From Betaproteobacteria bacterium (GTDB lineage: Bacteria; Pseudomonadota; Gammaproteobacteria; Burkholderiales; Casimicrobiaceae), in contig JADKEV010000029.1 in NCBI GenBank assembly GCA_016717855.1, positions 1 to 64,000 of the forward strand: DNA of 64,000 nucleotides, read 5' to 3'. Positions 41,048 through 49,236 of the stretch are shown here, in pieces (the first letter of the stretch is position 1; every line of letters begins with the position of its first letter). The notes beneath the pieces were generated by a model that was given only the letters and a program-made list of their open reading frames with translations, ran no database searches and was not told the origin of the DNA. Made by a program: the position numbers and the translations under genes.

Positions 41048-42297
41048 TGGCGCCGCTGCCCCGCACCGTCTGGGCGCTGGGGCTGGTGAGCCTGCTGATG
41101 GATTTCTCGTCCGAACTGATCCACGGCCTGCTGCCCGTCTATCTGACCGCGACGCTGGGCGTGAGCGTCGTCGCTCTGGGGTGGATCGAAGGCGTGGCCG
41201 AGGCCACCGCGGCGATCGTGAAGGTCTTTTCGGGAACGCTGTCCGACGCGCTGGGCAAGAGGAAGCCGTTGCTGCTGCTGGGTTACGGGCTGGCCGCGCT
41301 GACCAAGCCGCTGTTTCCGCTGGCCGGCGGCGCCGGGCTGGTGTTCGCCGCGCGCTTCCTGGACCGGATCGGCAAGGGCATACGCGGAGCCCCGCGCGAC
41401 GCGCTGGTCGCCGACGTGACGCCGCCGGAGCAACGCGGCGCCGCGTACGGGATGCGGCAGTCGCTCGACACGGTGGGCGCGGTGCTGGGGCCGCTGGCGG
41501 CGATGGCATTGCTGGCCGGCGTGTTCGGCGCCGCGTTCGACGTGCGCGCCGCGCTGTGGTTCGCCGTCGTGCCGGCAATGGCGGCGTGGCTGTTGCTGCT
41601 GGTGGTGGTCCGGGAGCCACCCGGCACTGCTGCGCGTGGACAGCAGGCCGTGCCCGAGCCTGCGCATGTCGCGGCGTCCGGGCAGCAGCCGGCCGGCGCA
41701 GGGAAGCGCGGCGCCGGCCTGCGCTGGTCCGACGCGCGCGCCTTCGCCGCCGACTATTGGGTCGTGGTCGCGCTGGGCGCGGTGTTCACGCTGGCACGGT
41801 TTTCGGAAGCCTTCCTGGTGCTCCGCGTGAGCGCGTTCGACGCGAGTCTGCTATGGGGCCCCGCGGCGATCGCGGTGATGAGCATCGTCTACGCGCTGGT
41901 GTCGTACCCGGCCGGGTTGCTGGCCGACCGGGTCGATGCGCGCGGCCTGCTCGCGGCGGGACTCGTCGTGCTGATCGCCGCCGACGCGGTGCTCGCGCTG
42001 GCGACGACGCCCTGGATGGCGCTGGGCGGCGTCGCCTTGTGGGGATTGCACATGGGGCTGACCCAGGGCGTGCTCGCGGCGATGGTCGCGGGCACGGCGC
42101 CGGCGGCGCTGCGCGGCAGCGCGTTCGGCGTCTTCAACCTCGTGTCCGGCGTGATGCTGCTGGTCGCCAGCGTCCTGGCCGGGGTGTTGTGGCAGCATGT
42201 GAACCCGGCCGCGACGTTCGTCGCCGGCGGCGCGCTGTGCTGCGTTACCATGCTCGGGCTGCCGTGGGTGCGGCCGCTGCGGCCCGGTCAACAATAA
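41047..42297 (+). CDS. MFS transporter
   Basis: A 416-residue major facilitator carrier with about 12 helices. Helix one shows LGLVSLLMDFSSELIHGLLP, the first loop has SGTLSDALGKRKPLLLLGYG, and the next is ARFLDRIGKGIRGAPRDALV. This last motif, with the DxxSE and RGAPRDAL elements, resembles MFS members of the YfcJ/tetracycline-like group. A hydrophilic central loop of about 50 residues joins the two halves. ATG 41047 overlaps the TPR lipoprotein stop by one base. The substrate is unknown. Confidence 0.87.
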   Translation: MAPLPRTVWALGLVSLLMDFSSELIHGLLPVYLTATLGVSVVALGWIEGVAEATAAIVKVFSGTLSDALGKRKPLLLLGYGLAALTKPLFPLAGGAGLVFAARFLDRIGKGIRGAPRDALVADVTPPEQRGAAYGMRQSLDTVGAVLGPLAAMALLAGVFGAAFDVRAALWFAVVPAMAAWLLLLVVVREPPGTAARGQQAVPEPAHVAASGQQPAGAGKRGAGLRWSDARAFAADYWVVVALGAVFTLARFSEAFLVLRVSAFDASLLWGPAAIAVMSIVYALVSYPAGLLADRVDARGLLAAGLVVLIAADAVLALATTPWMALGGVALWGLHMGLTQGVLAAMVAGTAPAALRGSAFGVFNLVSGVMLLVASVLAGVLWQHVNPAATFVAGGALCCVTMLGLPWVRPLRPGQQ

Positions 42298-42340
42298 GCG
42301 CCTTCCATTCCGGAACGCGCAACAACGGAGACGCCTGAAC

Positions 42341-43306
42341 ATGCATGCAAACTGGAAATGGCTCGCCGGCGCCGCGCTGTGCGCGCTGGCCGCCGGCGCG
42401 GCGGCGCAGTACCCGACCAGGCCGATACACATCGTCGTCCCCAGCGCGCCCGGCGACGGGTCGGACCTGACCGCGCGGCTGATCAGCGACAAGCTCGCGG
42501 CGGTGCTGGGGCAGCCGGTGATCATCGACAACAAACTGGGCGCGGGCGGCGTCGTGGGCACCGAGTTCGCCGCGCGCCAGCCGGCCGATGGCTACACGCT
42601 GATCATGGCCAACGCCGGCTCGCACGCGATCAACGCGGCGCTCTACAGCAAGCTCTCGTACGACCCGGCGAAGGACTTCACCGCGGTGGCGCTGGTGTCG
42701 GTGTCGCCGAACATGATGTCGGTCAACACCTCGCTGCCGGTGAAGTCGGTGGCCGAGTTCATCGCCTATGCGAAGGCGAATCCGGGGGCGATCAACTATG
42801 CGTCGGGCGGCAACGGCAGTTCGGCGCACCTGTCGGCCGAGCTGTTCAAGAGCATGACCGGCATCAAGATGAATCACGTGCCGTACAAGGGCTCGACGCC
42901 GGCGCTCACCGACCTGATCGGCGGCCAGGTGCAGGTGATGATAGGCAACCTGCCGCCGATGCTGCCGCACGTGAAAGGCGGCAAGCTGCGCGCGCTGGCG
43001 GTGACGACATTGAAGCGCTATCCGGGACTGCCCGACGTGCCGACCGTGGCGGAGTCGGGACTCGCCGGCTTCGAGACGGTGGCGTGGTTCGGATTGTTCG
43101 CGCCGGCGGGAACGCCGAAGGAAATCGTCGCCCGCCTGAATCGCGAAGTGAACGCCATCGTGTCGCAGCCCGAGGTGCGCGAGCGCCTGCTGGGTCTCGG
43201 GATGGAGCCCGCGCTGGGCACGCCGGAGGATTACACCGCGCGGCAGGCGGCCGACATCGCGAAATGGAAGAAGGTCGTGGCCGAGTCGGGGGCGAAGATC
43301 GACTAG
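42341..43306 (+). CDS. Bug-family tripartite tricarboxylate binding protein
   Basis: A 321-residue periplasmic receptor of the TctC/Bug family with a signal peptide (MHANWKWLAGAALCALAAGA, cleavage near AAAQ). Landmarks are YPTRPIHIVVPSAPGDGSDL, VIIDNKLGAGGVVGTEFAAR, MNHVPYKGSTPALTDLIGGQ and LPDVPTVAESGLAGFETVAW. Length is normal for the family. It would bind a carboxylate ligand; no TctAB membrane genes are adjacent. ATG 42341 is preceded by AACGGAGACGCC. It lies 43 bases behind the MFS gene, and exbB follows after a 140-base gap, so it probably forms a short unit of its own or with the MFS gene. Confidence 0.93.
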   Translation: MHANWKWLAGAALCALAAGAAAQYPTRPIHIVVPSAPGDGSDLTARLISDKLAAVLGQPVIIDNKLGAGGVVGTEFAARQPADGYTLIMANAGSHAINAALYSKLSYDPAKDFTAVALVSVSPNMMSVNTSLPVKSVAEFIAYAKANPGAINYASGGNGSSAHLSAELFKSMTGIKMNHVPYKGSTPALTDLIGGQVQVMIGNLPPMLPHVKGGKLRALAVTTLKRYPGLPDVPTVAESGLAGFETVAWFGLFAPAGTPKEIVARLNREVNAIVSQPEVRERLLGLGMEPALGTPEDYTARQAADIAKWKKVVAESGAKID

Positions 43307-43446
43307 CGCGATACTGCGTTCGGAGAGCCGGTGCGGAAATAGTCCGGCCCGCACGGGCTGGAACAGTTGCGCCTTGAATGCGCCGCTTGCCCAAAACCGC
43401 CGCGCAGGCTACATTTGGGGCTGCCCTCCCTTTGGAGTACTTACCT

Positions 43447-44052
43447 GTGTGGTCGCTGATTCAGGCTGCTGGCTGGCCTATCTGGTTGTTGATTTTCAGC
43501 TCCATCGTCGCCTTGGCGCTCATCATCGAACGGCTCTGGATGCTGCGCCAGGTCACCGTCGCCCCGAAGGGCCTGGTCGACAAAGTGCTGGAGGAGTTCA
43601 AGGCGCGCGGCTTGACCCAGGAGCTGGTCAACAAGACCGCGCAGCAGGGTCCGCTGGGCCGCGTGCTCGCCGCCGGCTTGATCAACGTGCGCTCGCCGCG
43701 GGCGGTGATGAAGGAATCGATCGAGGAGGCGGGGCGGACGGTCGCGCACGATCTGGAGCGCTTCCTGACCACGCTGGGGACTATCGCTGCGATGTCGCCG
43801 CTGATGGGCCTGTTCGGCACCGTGGTCGGGATGATCGAGATCTTCGGGTCGAGCTCGCCCACGACCGGCAACCCGGGCCAGTTGGCGCACGGCATCTCGG
43901 TCGCTCTTTACAACACCGCCTACGGACTGATCGTCGCCATTCCCAGCATGGCGTTCTATCGCCACTTCCGCCGCAAGATCGACGACCTGGTGCTGGAAAT
44001 GGAGCAGCAGGCGGTCAAGCTGGTCGAAGTCGCGAACCAGGAACGGAAGTAA
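43447..44052 (+). CDS. exbB: ExbB/TolQ-type proton channel subunit
   Basis: A 201-residue MotA/TolQ/ExbB-family protein. Helix one is in SLIQAAGWPIWLLIFSSIVA, and two more helices follow at LERFLTTLGTIAAMSPLMGL with LFGTVVGMI and LYNTAYGLIVAIPSMAFYR. These carry the family's conserved Thr and Pro residues in the proton path. With ExbD it uses the proton motive force to energise an outer-membrane process through TonB or a TolA-like partner; no tonB gene is in the window. The GTG start at 43447 (VWSLIQAAGWP) matches the usual N-terminus and has GGAG upstream; a longer form from 43378 is less likely. exbD follows 12 bases later. Confidence 0.92.
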   Translation: MWSLIQAAGWPIWLLIFSSIVALALIIERLWMLRQVTVAPKGLVDKVLEEFKARGLTQELVNKTAQQGPLGRVLAAGLINVRSPRAVMKESIEEAGRTVAHDLERFLTTLGTIAAMSPLMGLFGTVVGMIEIFGSSSPTTGNPGQLAHGISVALYNTAYGLIVAIPSMAFYRHFRRKIDDLVLEMEQQAVKLVEVANQERK

Positions 44053-44064
44053 GGCCGGCGACCG

Positions 44065-44487
44065 ATGAACTTCCGCGCCCTGCGGGTCCGCGAGGATCCC
44101 GAGATCAACTTCATACCGCTGATCGACGTCCTGCTGGTCATCCTGATCTTCCTGCTGGTGACGACCACCTACCAGCGCTTCGCCGAGTTGCAGATCACGC
44201 TGCCCGAAGCCGATGCCGAGCAAAGCAAGCAGCGTCCGCGCGAGATCAACATCGGCATCGACGCCAACGGCCGTTACGTGATCAACAAGGCGGTGTTCAC
44301 CTTCACCGGCGTGCCGCAGCTCGTCGAAACGCTCAAGTCCGCCGCCGGCGACGCCAAGGATCCGGTGATCATCATCAACGCCGACGCGAACGCCACGCAC
44401 CAGTCCGTCGTGCATGTGATGGAAGCGGCGCGGCTGGCCGGCATCCTGCAGATCACCTTCGCCACCCAGAACACGGCGAACAAGTAG
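44065..44487 (+). CDS. exbD: ExbD/TolR-type protein
   Basis: A 140-residue ExbD/TolR protein. A single membrane helix lies in INFIPLIDVLLVILIFLLVT, with the essential Asp in PLIDVLLV (about residue 22). The periplasmic domain follows (ELQITLPEADAEQSKQ to HQSVVHVMEAARLAGILQIT). It partners ExbB in converting proton flow into work on a TonB-like protein. Start ATG 44065; lpxK begins eight bases behind it, giving the exbB-exbD-lpxK order common in betaproteobacteria. Co-expression with lipid A synthesis is the known arrangement there. Confidence 0.94.
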   Translation: MNFRALRVREDPEINFIPLIDVLLVILIFLLVTTTYQRFAELQITLPEADAEQSKQRPREINIGIDANGRYVINKAVFTFTGVPQLVETLKSAAGDAKDPVIIINADANATHQSVVHVMEAARLAGILQITFATQNTANK

Positions 44488-44494
44488 GGCGCCC

Positions 44495-45556
44495 GTGGCC
44501 GGAATCGATTCCGCGCCATCGTTCCGCGAGAGGCTGGTGCGCGACTGGTACCGGCCGGCCCTGACCCCGCTCACCACGCTTCTGCTCCCGCTGTCCTGGC
44601 TGTTCGCCGCCATTGCCGGCGGCCGGCGCGCGGTCTACCGCACCGGCATCGCGCGCCCGGCGCCGCTGCCGGTCCCGGTGATCATCGTGGGCAACATCAC
44701 GGCCGGGGGCACCGGCAAGACACCGCTGGTGGCGTGGCTGGCGCGCGCGCTGGCCGCGCACGGACTGCATCCGGGGATCGTGTCGCGCGGCCATGGCGGC
44801 GCCAACGCCGCGCCGCGCGCGGTGGCCCGGGGCGACGATCCGCGCCAGGCCGGCGACGAGCCGCTGCTGCTGGCGCGCACGGGTGTCCCGGTCTGGATCG
44901 GCCGCGACCGGCTCGCGGCCGCGCGCGGTTTGCTGCGCGCCCATCCCGGAACCGACGTGCTGGTCAGCGACGACGGGCTGCAGCACTACCGGCTGCCCCG
45001 CGCGGTCGAGATCCTGGTCGTCGACGGCGAGCGCGGCTTCGGCAATGGCGCCTTGCTGCCGGCGGGCCCGCTGCGCGAGCCGGCGGCGCGCGCGAACACC
45101 GTCGATGCGATCGTCGTCAACGGCGGCACGTCCGGCGCCATGCGGGTGGCAGGGGCGACATGGGCGGCGGGCCGCGCGGTCCCCGAATTCGCGATGCGGC
45201 TGGAGGGCGCGCGCTTTGTCAGCCTGGCCGGCGCGGCGCGTTTCGCCGTCGCCGCGGACTTTCGCGGCCGGCGGGTGCATGCCATCGCGGGCATCGGCAA
45301 CCCCGGGCGCTTTTTCGCCAGCCTCCGTGCGCTGGGCCTGGACCCGGTCTGTCACGCCTTTGCCGACCATCATGCCTACGCCGGGAGCGACCTCGCGCTG
45401 CCGGACGCCGAAGTGATCCTGATGACCGACAAGGACGCGATAAAATGCGGTTCAATGGCCGACGCGCGGATGTGGACGCTGCCGGTCGAGGCCGCGCCCG
45501 CGCCGGGGCTGATCGAACTGATACTGGAGAAACTGCATGGACCCCAAACTGCTTGA
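44495..45556 (+). CDS. lpxK: Tetraacyldisaccharide 4'-kinase LpxK
   Basis: A 353-residue LpxK, the inner-membrane kinase that phosphorylates the 4' position of the lipid A precursor. A membrane-anchoring N-terminal helix is followed by the P-loop, VPVIIVGNITAGGTGKTPLV (about 65-84), then the substrate region HPGIVSRGHGG and the Walker B-like VLVSDDGLQHYRL. The C-terminus has AIAGIGNPGRFFASL, HAFADHHAYAGSDL and VILMTDKDAIKC, all typical. GTG 44495 begins the gene. It overlaps the next gene by 20 bases. Confidence 0.95.
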   Translation: MAGIDSAPSFRERLVRDWYRPALTPLTTLLLPLSWLFAAIAGGRRAVYRTGIARPAPLPVPVIIVGNITAGGTGKTPLVAWLARALAAHGLHPGIVSRGHGGANAAPRAVARGDDPRQAGDEPLLLARTGVPVWIGRDRLAAARGLLRAHPGTDVLVSDDGLQHYRLPRAVEILVVDGERGFGNGALLPAGPLREPAARANTVDAIVVNGGTSGAMRVAGATWAAGRAVPEFAMRLEGARFVSLAGAARFAVAADFRGRRVHAIAGIGNPGRFFASLRALGLDPVCHAFADHHAYAGSDLALPDAEVILMTDKDAIKCGSMADARMWTLPVEAAPAPGLIELILEKLHGPQTA

Positions 45557-45719
45557 GATCCTGGTCTGCCCCGTCACCAAGGGTCCGCTGCTCTACGACA
45601 AGGCGCGCCAGGAACTGATCTCGAAGTCCGCCCGGCTGGCCTATCCGATACGCGACGGCATCCCGGTGATGCTCGAAGACGAGGCGCGCAAGCTCACGCC
45701 CGAGGAAGCCGAGAGGTAG
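45537..45719 (+). CDS. Trm112-family protein (YcaR-like)
   Basis: A 60-residue Trm112/YcaR protein: KLLEILVCPVTKGPLLYDKA at the start and LAYPIRDGIPVMLEDEARKL at the end. It keeps the first Cys-Pro of the zinc-ribbon-like fold but, like many bacterial members, has no full set of four cysteines. It is usually found between lpxK and kdsB, as here. The role in bacteria is unsettled; in other domains Trm112 activates methyltransferases. Start ATG 45537 lies inside lpxK. Confidence 0.92.
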   Translation: MDPKLLEILVCPVTKGPLLYDKARQELISKSARLAYPIRDGIPVMLEDEARKLTPEEAER

Positions 45720-45791
45720 CGCTTGCCGGGAAGCCGGCGCTGCGCGGCGGCCCCTTGGTCCAAACGTCCCGGCCCGACATCGGAGAACTTG

Positions 45792-46442
45792 ATGCAGCAA
45801 TGGAATGCAACCTTGTACGAACTTGGCTGGTTTGCCGCCTGCGTCATCGCGGTCCTCATCTACGAATGGGTGCAGCGCGGCCGCCACGCCGACAGCGACA
45901 GTCCGAACCTGCGCGGATGGCAGGCAAGGGTGCGTGTGCAATGGGTGGTCGCCCTGATGCAGCAGGGCCTGCAGGAGATCGTCGCGGTGCAGACCCTGCG
46001 CAATTCGGTGATGGCCTCGAGCTTCATGGCCTCGATCGCCGGCCTCGCGATTCCCGGCGTGTTCACGATGAGCACCGAAGTCAACCGGCAAGCCGTGGAT
46101 TGGCATCGCGACCTGGGCCTGCCGTTCGCCGCCGGATTGCAACCCCTGAAAGTGATGATGCTGGTCGCGGTGTTCTTCGCCGCCTTCGTGTTTTTCGTCC
46201 AGGCGATTCGGCTGTTCAACCATGTCGGCTACATGATCGTGCTGCCGCAGGACACGGCGCAGTCCGTCCCGCCCGCCGAAGTGGCCCGCTACCTCAATCT
46301 CGCCGGCGGCAGCTTCACCTACGGGGTGCGGCTGTTTTTCGCGTGCCTGCCCGTGGCGGCATGGCTGATCGACGTCCATCTGCTCGCCCTCGCCACCGTC
46401 ATCCTGCTGTTGCTCTACCGCCAGTTCGACCGCCGGCCGTAA
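45792..46442 (+). CDS. DUF599-like membrane protein
   Basis: A 216-residue inner-membrane protein with four helices: LGWFAACVIAVLIYEWVQRG, SVMASSFMASIAGLAIPGVF, LKVMMLVAVFFAAFVFFVQA and FFACLPVAAWLIDVHLLALA. The order and the central MLRNS-type motif (VQTLRNSVMASSFMASI) resemble DUF599 proteins. Function unknown. ATG 45792 is preceded by CGGAGAACTTG. It stands between the Trm112 gene and kdsB, where this family is not usually found, so it is probably an insertion into that operon. A perfect palindromic repeat follows six bases after the stop. Confidence 0.75.
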   Translation: MQQWNATLYELGWFAACVIAVLIYEWVQRGRHADSDSPNLRGWQARVRVQWVVALMQQGLQEIVAVQTLRNSVMASSFMASIAGLAIPGVFTMSTEVNRQAVDWHRDLGLPFAAGLQPLKVMMLVAVFFAAFVFFVQAIRLFNHVGYMIVLPQDTAQSVPPAEVARYLNLAGGSFTYGVRLFFACLPVAAWLIDVHLLALATVILLLLYRQFDRRP

Positions 46443-46447
46443 CCTGC

Positions 46448-46530
46448 CGTAGGATGGGTGGAGCGAAGCGATACCCATCTTCTCTTCGAATCGGCAATGA
46501 TGGGTATCGCTTCGCTCCACCCATCCTACG
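46448..46530. repeat. Palindromic repeat, perfect 31-base arms
   Basis: Arms at 46448-46478 and 46500-46530 are exact reverse complements, around a 21-base centre. Core words are GGATGGGTGGAGCGAAGCGA and ATACCCAT. It is the best-preserved member of the dispersed family and lies just behind a stop codon, where it could act as a terminator or transcript-end stabiliser. Confidence 0.9.
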
Positions 46531-46605
46531 CCCCATCGACGTTGTCGCCCGCTGTTTGGGTACAATCCATCGGTCCCCACGCTGCACCGAACCCATCCCC
46601 CGCCC

Positions 46606-47415
46606 ATGTTCACCGTCATCATCCCCGCGCGCTACGCGTCCACGCGCCTGCCTGGCAAGGCGCTGCTCGACATCGGCGGCAAGCCCATGGTCGTGCGCGT
46701 GGCGGAACGGGCGCGCGACAGCGGCGCCGGGCGGGTGCTGATCGCCACCGACGACGCCCGGATCGAGGCGGCGGCGCGTGCGCATGGCGTCGACGTCGTG
46801 ATGACCCGCGCCGACCATCCCACCGGGACCGACCGGCTGGCCGAAGCCGCCGCGCAGCTCGCGCTCCCGCCGGAGGCGATCGTGGTCAACGTGCAGGGCG
46901 ACGAGCCGCTCCTCGATGCGGCGGTGATACGCGGCGTGGCGCTGGCCCTGCGCGATGCGCCGGACGCGGCGATCGCGACCGCGTGCCATCCGCTGGCCGA
47001 CGCCGCGGAGTTCTTCAGCCCCAACGTCGTCAAGGTCGTCTGCGACCAGCGGGGCGGTGCGCTCTACTTCAGCCGCGCGCCGATCCCGTTCGCGCGCGAA
47101 GCCTTCGGCCAGGCCGGCACGGCGCCGCCGGCGCTACCGGCGTTACCAGAGGGCCTGCCAGCGTACCGCCATATCGGCCTTTACGCGTACCGGGCCGCTT
47201 TTCTCGCGCGCTATCCGACGCTGACCCAGACGCCGCTGGAGCGATTCGAGGCGCTGGAACAGTTGCGTGCGCTGGGTCACGGCTACCGGATCATCGTCGA
47301 GGTCCTGCCCGGGCCGCTGCCGCCGGGCGTGGATACCGAAGAAGACTTGATCAAAGTCAGAGCATTATTTGAGCAGGCATGGAAATCTGGGACAATGGCG
47401 GGCGGCTCCAGCTGA
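46606..47415 (+). CDS. kdsB: CMP-KDO synthetase KdsB
   Basis: A 269-residue 3-deoxy-manno-octulosonate cytidylyltransferase, which activates KDO with CTP for inner-core LPS. Signature motifs are FTVIIPARYASTRLPGKALL at 2-21, RVLIATDDARIEAAARAHGV, TRADHPTGTDRLAEA, VVNVQGDEPLL with the catalytic Asp near 100, and ERFEALEQLRALGHGYRI. Length is a little above the E. coli form because of a short insertion and a C-terminal tail. ATG 46606 begins the conserved start. A TACAAT at 46561-46566 may be a minus-10 box of its own, so it need not depend on lpxK transcription. Confidence 0.96.
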   Translation: MFTVIIPARYASTRLPGKALLDIGGKPMVVRVAERARDSGAGRVLIATDDARIEAAARAHGVDVVMTRADHPTGTDRLAEAAAQLALPPEAIVVNVQGDEPLLDAAVIRGVALALRDAPDAAIATACHPLADAAEFFSPNVVKVVCDQRGGALYFSRAPIPFAREAFGQAGTAPPALPALPEGLPAYRHIGLYAYRAAFLARYPTLTQTPLERFEALEQLRALGHGYRIIVEVLPGPLPPGVDTEEDLIKVRALFEQAWKSGTMAGGSS

Positions 47416-47501
47416 ACGCCCTCGAATCGTGATGCGTAAGCGGCGGCCGGCCCGCGCGGCGCCCCTTACGCCTCCCCATTCTGAAGACTGCGCCAATCAT
47501 C

Positions 47502-48158
47502 ATGCGACTCATCCTGCTGGGCCCGCCCGGCGCCGGCAAAGGTACGCAAGCGACTTTCATCACGGAAGCCTACGGGATTCCACAGATCTCCACCGGTGAC
47601 ATGTTGCGTGCTGCGGTCAAGGCGGGCACCCCGCTGGGACTGGCGGCGGCCAAAGTCATGGACAAGGGCTCGCTGGTCTCCGACGACATCATCATCGCCC
47701 TGGTCAAGGACCGCCTGCAGCAACCGGATTGCGCGAACGGTTACCTCTTCGACGGCTTCCCGCGCACGCTGCCGCAGGCCAACGCGTTGCGCGAGGCCGG
47801 CGTCCGGGTCGACTATGTGCTGGAAATCGACGTCCCTGCCGAGGACATCATCCAGCGCATGAGCGGTCGCCGGGCGCACCTGAGTTCGGGCCGCACGTAT
47901 CACGTCAAGTTCAATCCGCCGCGGGTTCCGGGCAAGGACGACGTGACCGGCGAGGATCTGATCCAGCGCGAGGACGACAAGGAGGAGACGGTCAGGAAGC
48001 GGCTCGAGGTCTACGTCCGGCAGACCTCGCCGCTGATCGCATACTACGGCGAATGGATGGCCTCCGGCGACCCGCAGGCGCCCAAGTACCGCAAAGTCTC
48101 CGGCGTGGGCGGCGTGGAAGAGATCAAGGTGCGCGCGCTGGCTGCTCTGACGACATGA
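47502..48158 (+). CDS. adk: Adenylate kinase
   Basis: A 218-residue long-form adenylate kinase that interconverts AMP, ADP and ATP. The P-loop is LLGPPGAGKGTQATFI at 5-20. QISTGDMLRAAVKAGTPLG covers AMP binding, GYLFDGFPRTLPQANALREA is the central motif, and the LID region runs from GRRAHLSSGRTYHVKFNPP to VTGEDLIQREDDKEETV. The LID lacks zinc cysteines. The next gene starts within its stop codon (ATGA). Its place ahead of the PPi-dependent phosphofructokinase and the pyrophosphatase groups three phosphate-energy enzymes. Confidence 0.97.
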   Translation: MRLILLGPPGAGKGTQATFITEAYGIPQISTGDMLRAAVKAGTPLGLAAAKVMDKGSLVSDDIIIALVKDRLQQPDCANGYLFDGFPRTLPQANALREAGVRVDYVLEIDVPAEDIIQRMSGRRAHLSSGRTYHVKFNPPRVPGKDDVTGEDLIQREDDKEETVRKRLEVYVRQTSPLIAYYGEWMASGDPQAPKYRKVSGVGGVEEIKVRALAALTT

Positions 48159-49210
48159 CCGGAGGCCTGGTCACCGTCATCATCCGCAGCATGGGGCGCC
48201 TGCTGCTGCACATGGCGCTCGGCTCGGTCGGGGCGCAGGAGTACGAGAACATCGAAGTCCGGGTCGTCGCCGCCTCCGGCAAGTCCCACCCGGCGCTGGC
48301 GCACACCTGCGGACCGTTCCCGCTACGCTTGGTCGGCACGGGCAAGCGCTTGTCGCGGGCCGAGGCCGCGAATGTCGGGCTGGAGTCGGCGCGGGGCGAG
48401 CACTGCGTGTTCCTCGACGATGACGACTTCCACGACCCGGACCATGTGTCGGGCCTGGTGGCGACGCTGGCGGCGAACCCGGACGCGCGCGTCGCGTATT
48501 CAGGGATCAAGGTGATCGGCGCGGACGGAGGCAAGCTGGGCGTGATCGAGTCGCCTTACGACCGGTTGGCGCTGCACGAGCGCAACTACATCCAGGTGGG
48601 CGCGGCGCTGTTCGACCGCCGGCTGGTGGAGGAGGGCTGCCGCTTCGACCCGGAGGTCGGCGCGTACGACGACTGGGATTTCTGGCTGCAGTGCTCCGAG
48701 CGCACCGATTTCGCGTTCCATGGCCGGCCCACGACCAACTGGCGCTCGGACACCGGCGAGTCCGGCGCCGGCGGGGGCATGAATTTCGATCCGGAGGTCA
48801 ATTTCGCGTCGCTTGCGGCGGTGCATGGCAAATGGGCCGGGGTCCGCGACGAACTCCGGCAGCGGTTCGCCGCGCGGGCCGAAGCCGGCGCCGCCGCGCT
48901 GGCGCGCGGCGACCTGCAGGAAGCCGAGGGCCACTATCGCGAAGCGCTGCACATCCACGGCAAGGACCCGGACGCGCTCAACCAGCTCGCGCGCCTGCTG
49001 CACGCGCGGCGCGCGAGCGGGGAAGCCCTGGCCTGCCTGCGCACTGCGCTGCGGGCGCACCCCGAACGCTCCGACATCGCGTGCAATCTGGCGCGGGTCG
49101 AGATGGCGGCGGGCAACCCGGCCGCCGCGCGCGCACTGCTGGTGGCGCTGCTGCGCCGGGAGCCGGGAAACACTGACGCCGGTGCGTTGCTGCAGCGGAT
49201 GACTGCCTGA
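48155..49210 (+). CDS. Glycosyltransferase-like protein with TPR tail
   Basis: A 351-residue protein. The first 220 residues resemble a GT2-type domain: LVTVIIRSMGRLLLHMALGS, RLSRAEAANVGLESARGEHC, VFLDDDDFHDPDHVSGLVAT (DDD motif for the metal and nucleotide sugar) and YDDWDFWLQCSERTDF. Residues about 235-350 are TPR units: ALARGDLQEAEGHYREALHI, DPDALNQLARLLHARRASGE and RSDIACNLARVEMAAGNPAA. The start overlaps the adk stop by four bases (ATGA), so translation is coupled. Why a glycosyltransferase lies between adk and pfp is unclear; it resembles the enzymes of the 31-38 kb glycan locus in layout. Confidence 0.78.
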   Translation: MTGGLVTVIIRSMGRLLLHMALGSVGAQEYENIEVRVVAASGKSHPALAHTCGPFPLRLVGTGKRLSRAEAANVGLESARGEHCVFLDDDDFHDPDHVSGLVATLAANPDARVAYSGIKVIGADGGKLGVIESPYDRLALHERNYIQVGAALFDRRLVEEGCRFDPEVGAYDDWDFWLQCSERTDFAFHGRPTTNWRSDTGESGAGGGMNFDPEVNFASLAAVHGKWAGVRDELRQRFAARAEAGAAALARGDLQEAEGHYREALHIHGKDPDALNQLARLLHARRASGEALACLRTALRAHPERSDIACNLARVEMAAGNPAAARALLVALLRREPGNTDAGALLQRMTA

Positions 49211-49236
49211 ATTTCCAACCTGCCCAGGAGACCGCC

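Noticed and set aside
45219..46622. 467-codon minus-strand open frame containing WVERSDTH and MGIASLHPSY
   Set aside because: These words are translations of the palindromic repeat, a common false annotation; the rest is antisense to the DUF599-like gene.
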